Assembly: GCA_900555545.1 (NCBI GenBank)
Contig: USLQ01000068.1
Location: forward strand, 1-6,393
DNA from: an uncultured Oscillospiraceae bacterium
GTDB lineage: Bacteria > Bacillota > Clostridia > Oscillospirales > Acutalibacteraceae
Length of the DNA stretch: 6,393 bases
Direction: 5' to 3'
This document shows, piece after piece, positions 6,032 to 6,393 of this stretch (positions within the stretch are counted from its first letter, which is position 1; each line of letters begins with the position of its first letter). The notes under the pieces were generated by a model that was not told the origin of the DNA, ran no database searches, and saw only the letters and a list, made by a program, of their open reading frames with translations. The position numbers were made by a program, and so were the translations under genes.

Positions 6032-6058
6032 AAAAGGACGGGAATTTCCCGCCCTTTT
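6032..6058. terminator. Bidirectional intrinsic terminator between sigG and the minus-strand gene
   Basis: CGGG (6039-6042) pairs with CCCG (6048-6051). After one A-C mismatch, GG/CC pairs and an A-tract (6032-6035) against a T-tract (6055-6058) extend the stem; the loop is 5 nt (AATTT). The A-tract left and T-tract right let it act on both strands, suiting two converging genes that end at 6024 and 6071. Confidence 0.82.
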
Positions 6059-6070
6059 ATATGCCCAAAT

Positions 6071-6393
6071 TTACTGGTTTGCAGTGATTCCCTTCCGCTT
6101 GCGGCGGATCAAGATCGCAACAGTAGTAGAGACGATCAAAGCGACGGCGCAAGCCGTCAGAATGATTGGCAGTGCAATATTGGATGCGGATGAGTGATCG
6201 GAATCCGTTGATGTGGTTGACGTGCGGTTAGAGGATGAGGCGTTTTGATCAAAGGATCCATTGGATATGCCGCCAGCTGAAAGGGGAAGCTTCGTGTTGG
6301 TGTCGTACAGCTGTAAAATAACGCCTTCCGGATCCAAAAGGCCATAGTCGTCGTAATCTCCATCGTTATAGCTTCCATCGGCAGGGGAGCCGC
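6071..6393 (-). CDS. Hypothetical protein with C-terminal membrane anchor (N-terminal part outside window)
   Basis: An open minus-strand frame runs from the right edge of the window to a TAA at 6071-6073, giving the last 107 residues of a longer protein. In order, it shows a Gly/Asp/Tyr-rich stretch (GSYNDGDYDDYG), a short folded-looking segment (LLDPEGVILQLYDTNTKLPL), and a Ser/Thr/Asn-rich linker (NASSSNRTSTTSTDSDHSS). One transmembrane helix follows (about 24 residues beginning IALPIILTACAVAL), then the basic tail RRKRKGITANQ. Hydrophobic helix plus basic stop-transfer tail predict a protein held in the membrane with its main part outside. There is no LPxTG motif just before the helix, so sortase attachment is not indicated. 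I do not recognise the family. A TTG at 6335-6337 would permit a short protein, but the frame stays open through it and the composition is continuous, so I read it as internal. Confidence 0.68.
   Translation of the reverse strand, partial: GSPADGSYNDGDYDDYGLLDPEGVILQLYDTNTKLPLSAGGISNGSFDQNASSSNRTSTTSTDSDHSSASNIALPIILTACAVALIVSTTVAILIRRKRKGITANQ

Noticed and set aside
6157..6378. A 73-codon minus-strand frame with an ATG, overlapping the membrane-anchored tail
   Set aside because: The overlapping frame has a clear linker, transmembrane helix and basic tail and stays open to the window edge. This frame has no such structure.

Overview
The window looks like chromosomal DNA of an anaerobic, spore-forming member of the Clostridia, most likely Oscillospiraceae or a relative. 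That is inferred from moderate GC, strong AGGAGG-type ribosome binding sites, a forespore sigma factor, a stand-alone biotin-dependent decarboxylase, an ECF vitamin transporter component and a TatD-associated type radical SAM protein. I see no mobile element, CRISPR array, tRNA or rRNA. Most of the window is ordinary, compact core genome.

Layout, left to right. (1) 1-1685: the 3' end of a biotin carboxyl carrier gene, then a complete carboxyltransferase subunit (oxaloacetate decarboxylase alpha / pyruvate carboxylase subunit B type). This unit ends at a strong terminator at 1712-1746. (2) 1762-3273: type III pantothenate kinase (coaX), then an ECF transporter S component of the pantothenate-transporter kind. 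Together they make a plausible vitamin B5 uptake-and-trapping pair feeding coenzyme A synthesis, closed by a terminator at 3291-3320. (3) 3403-5180: a promoter-like extended -10, a short radical SAM protein and a membrane-anchored glycerophosphodiester phosphodiesterase (GDPD) 23 nt downstream, closed by a terminator at 5148-5180. (4) 5192-6024: sporulation sigma factor SigG, preceded by a good match to a forespore (SigF/SigG) promoter and followed by a terminator that reads in both directions. (5) 6071-6393: the C-terminal end of a minus-strand membrane-anchored protein of unknown function that runs off the right edge.

Every transcription unit on the plus strand is separated from the next by a recognisable hairpin plus T-tract. 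The points most worth a second look are: the forespore promoter and the apparent separation of sigG from sigE; the unusual active-site motifs of CoaX and the terminator lying directly against its ribosome binding site; and the uncharacterised radical SAM protein paired with a GDPD. Nothing here clearly amounts to a new biological system.
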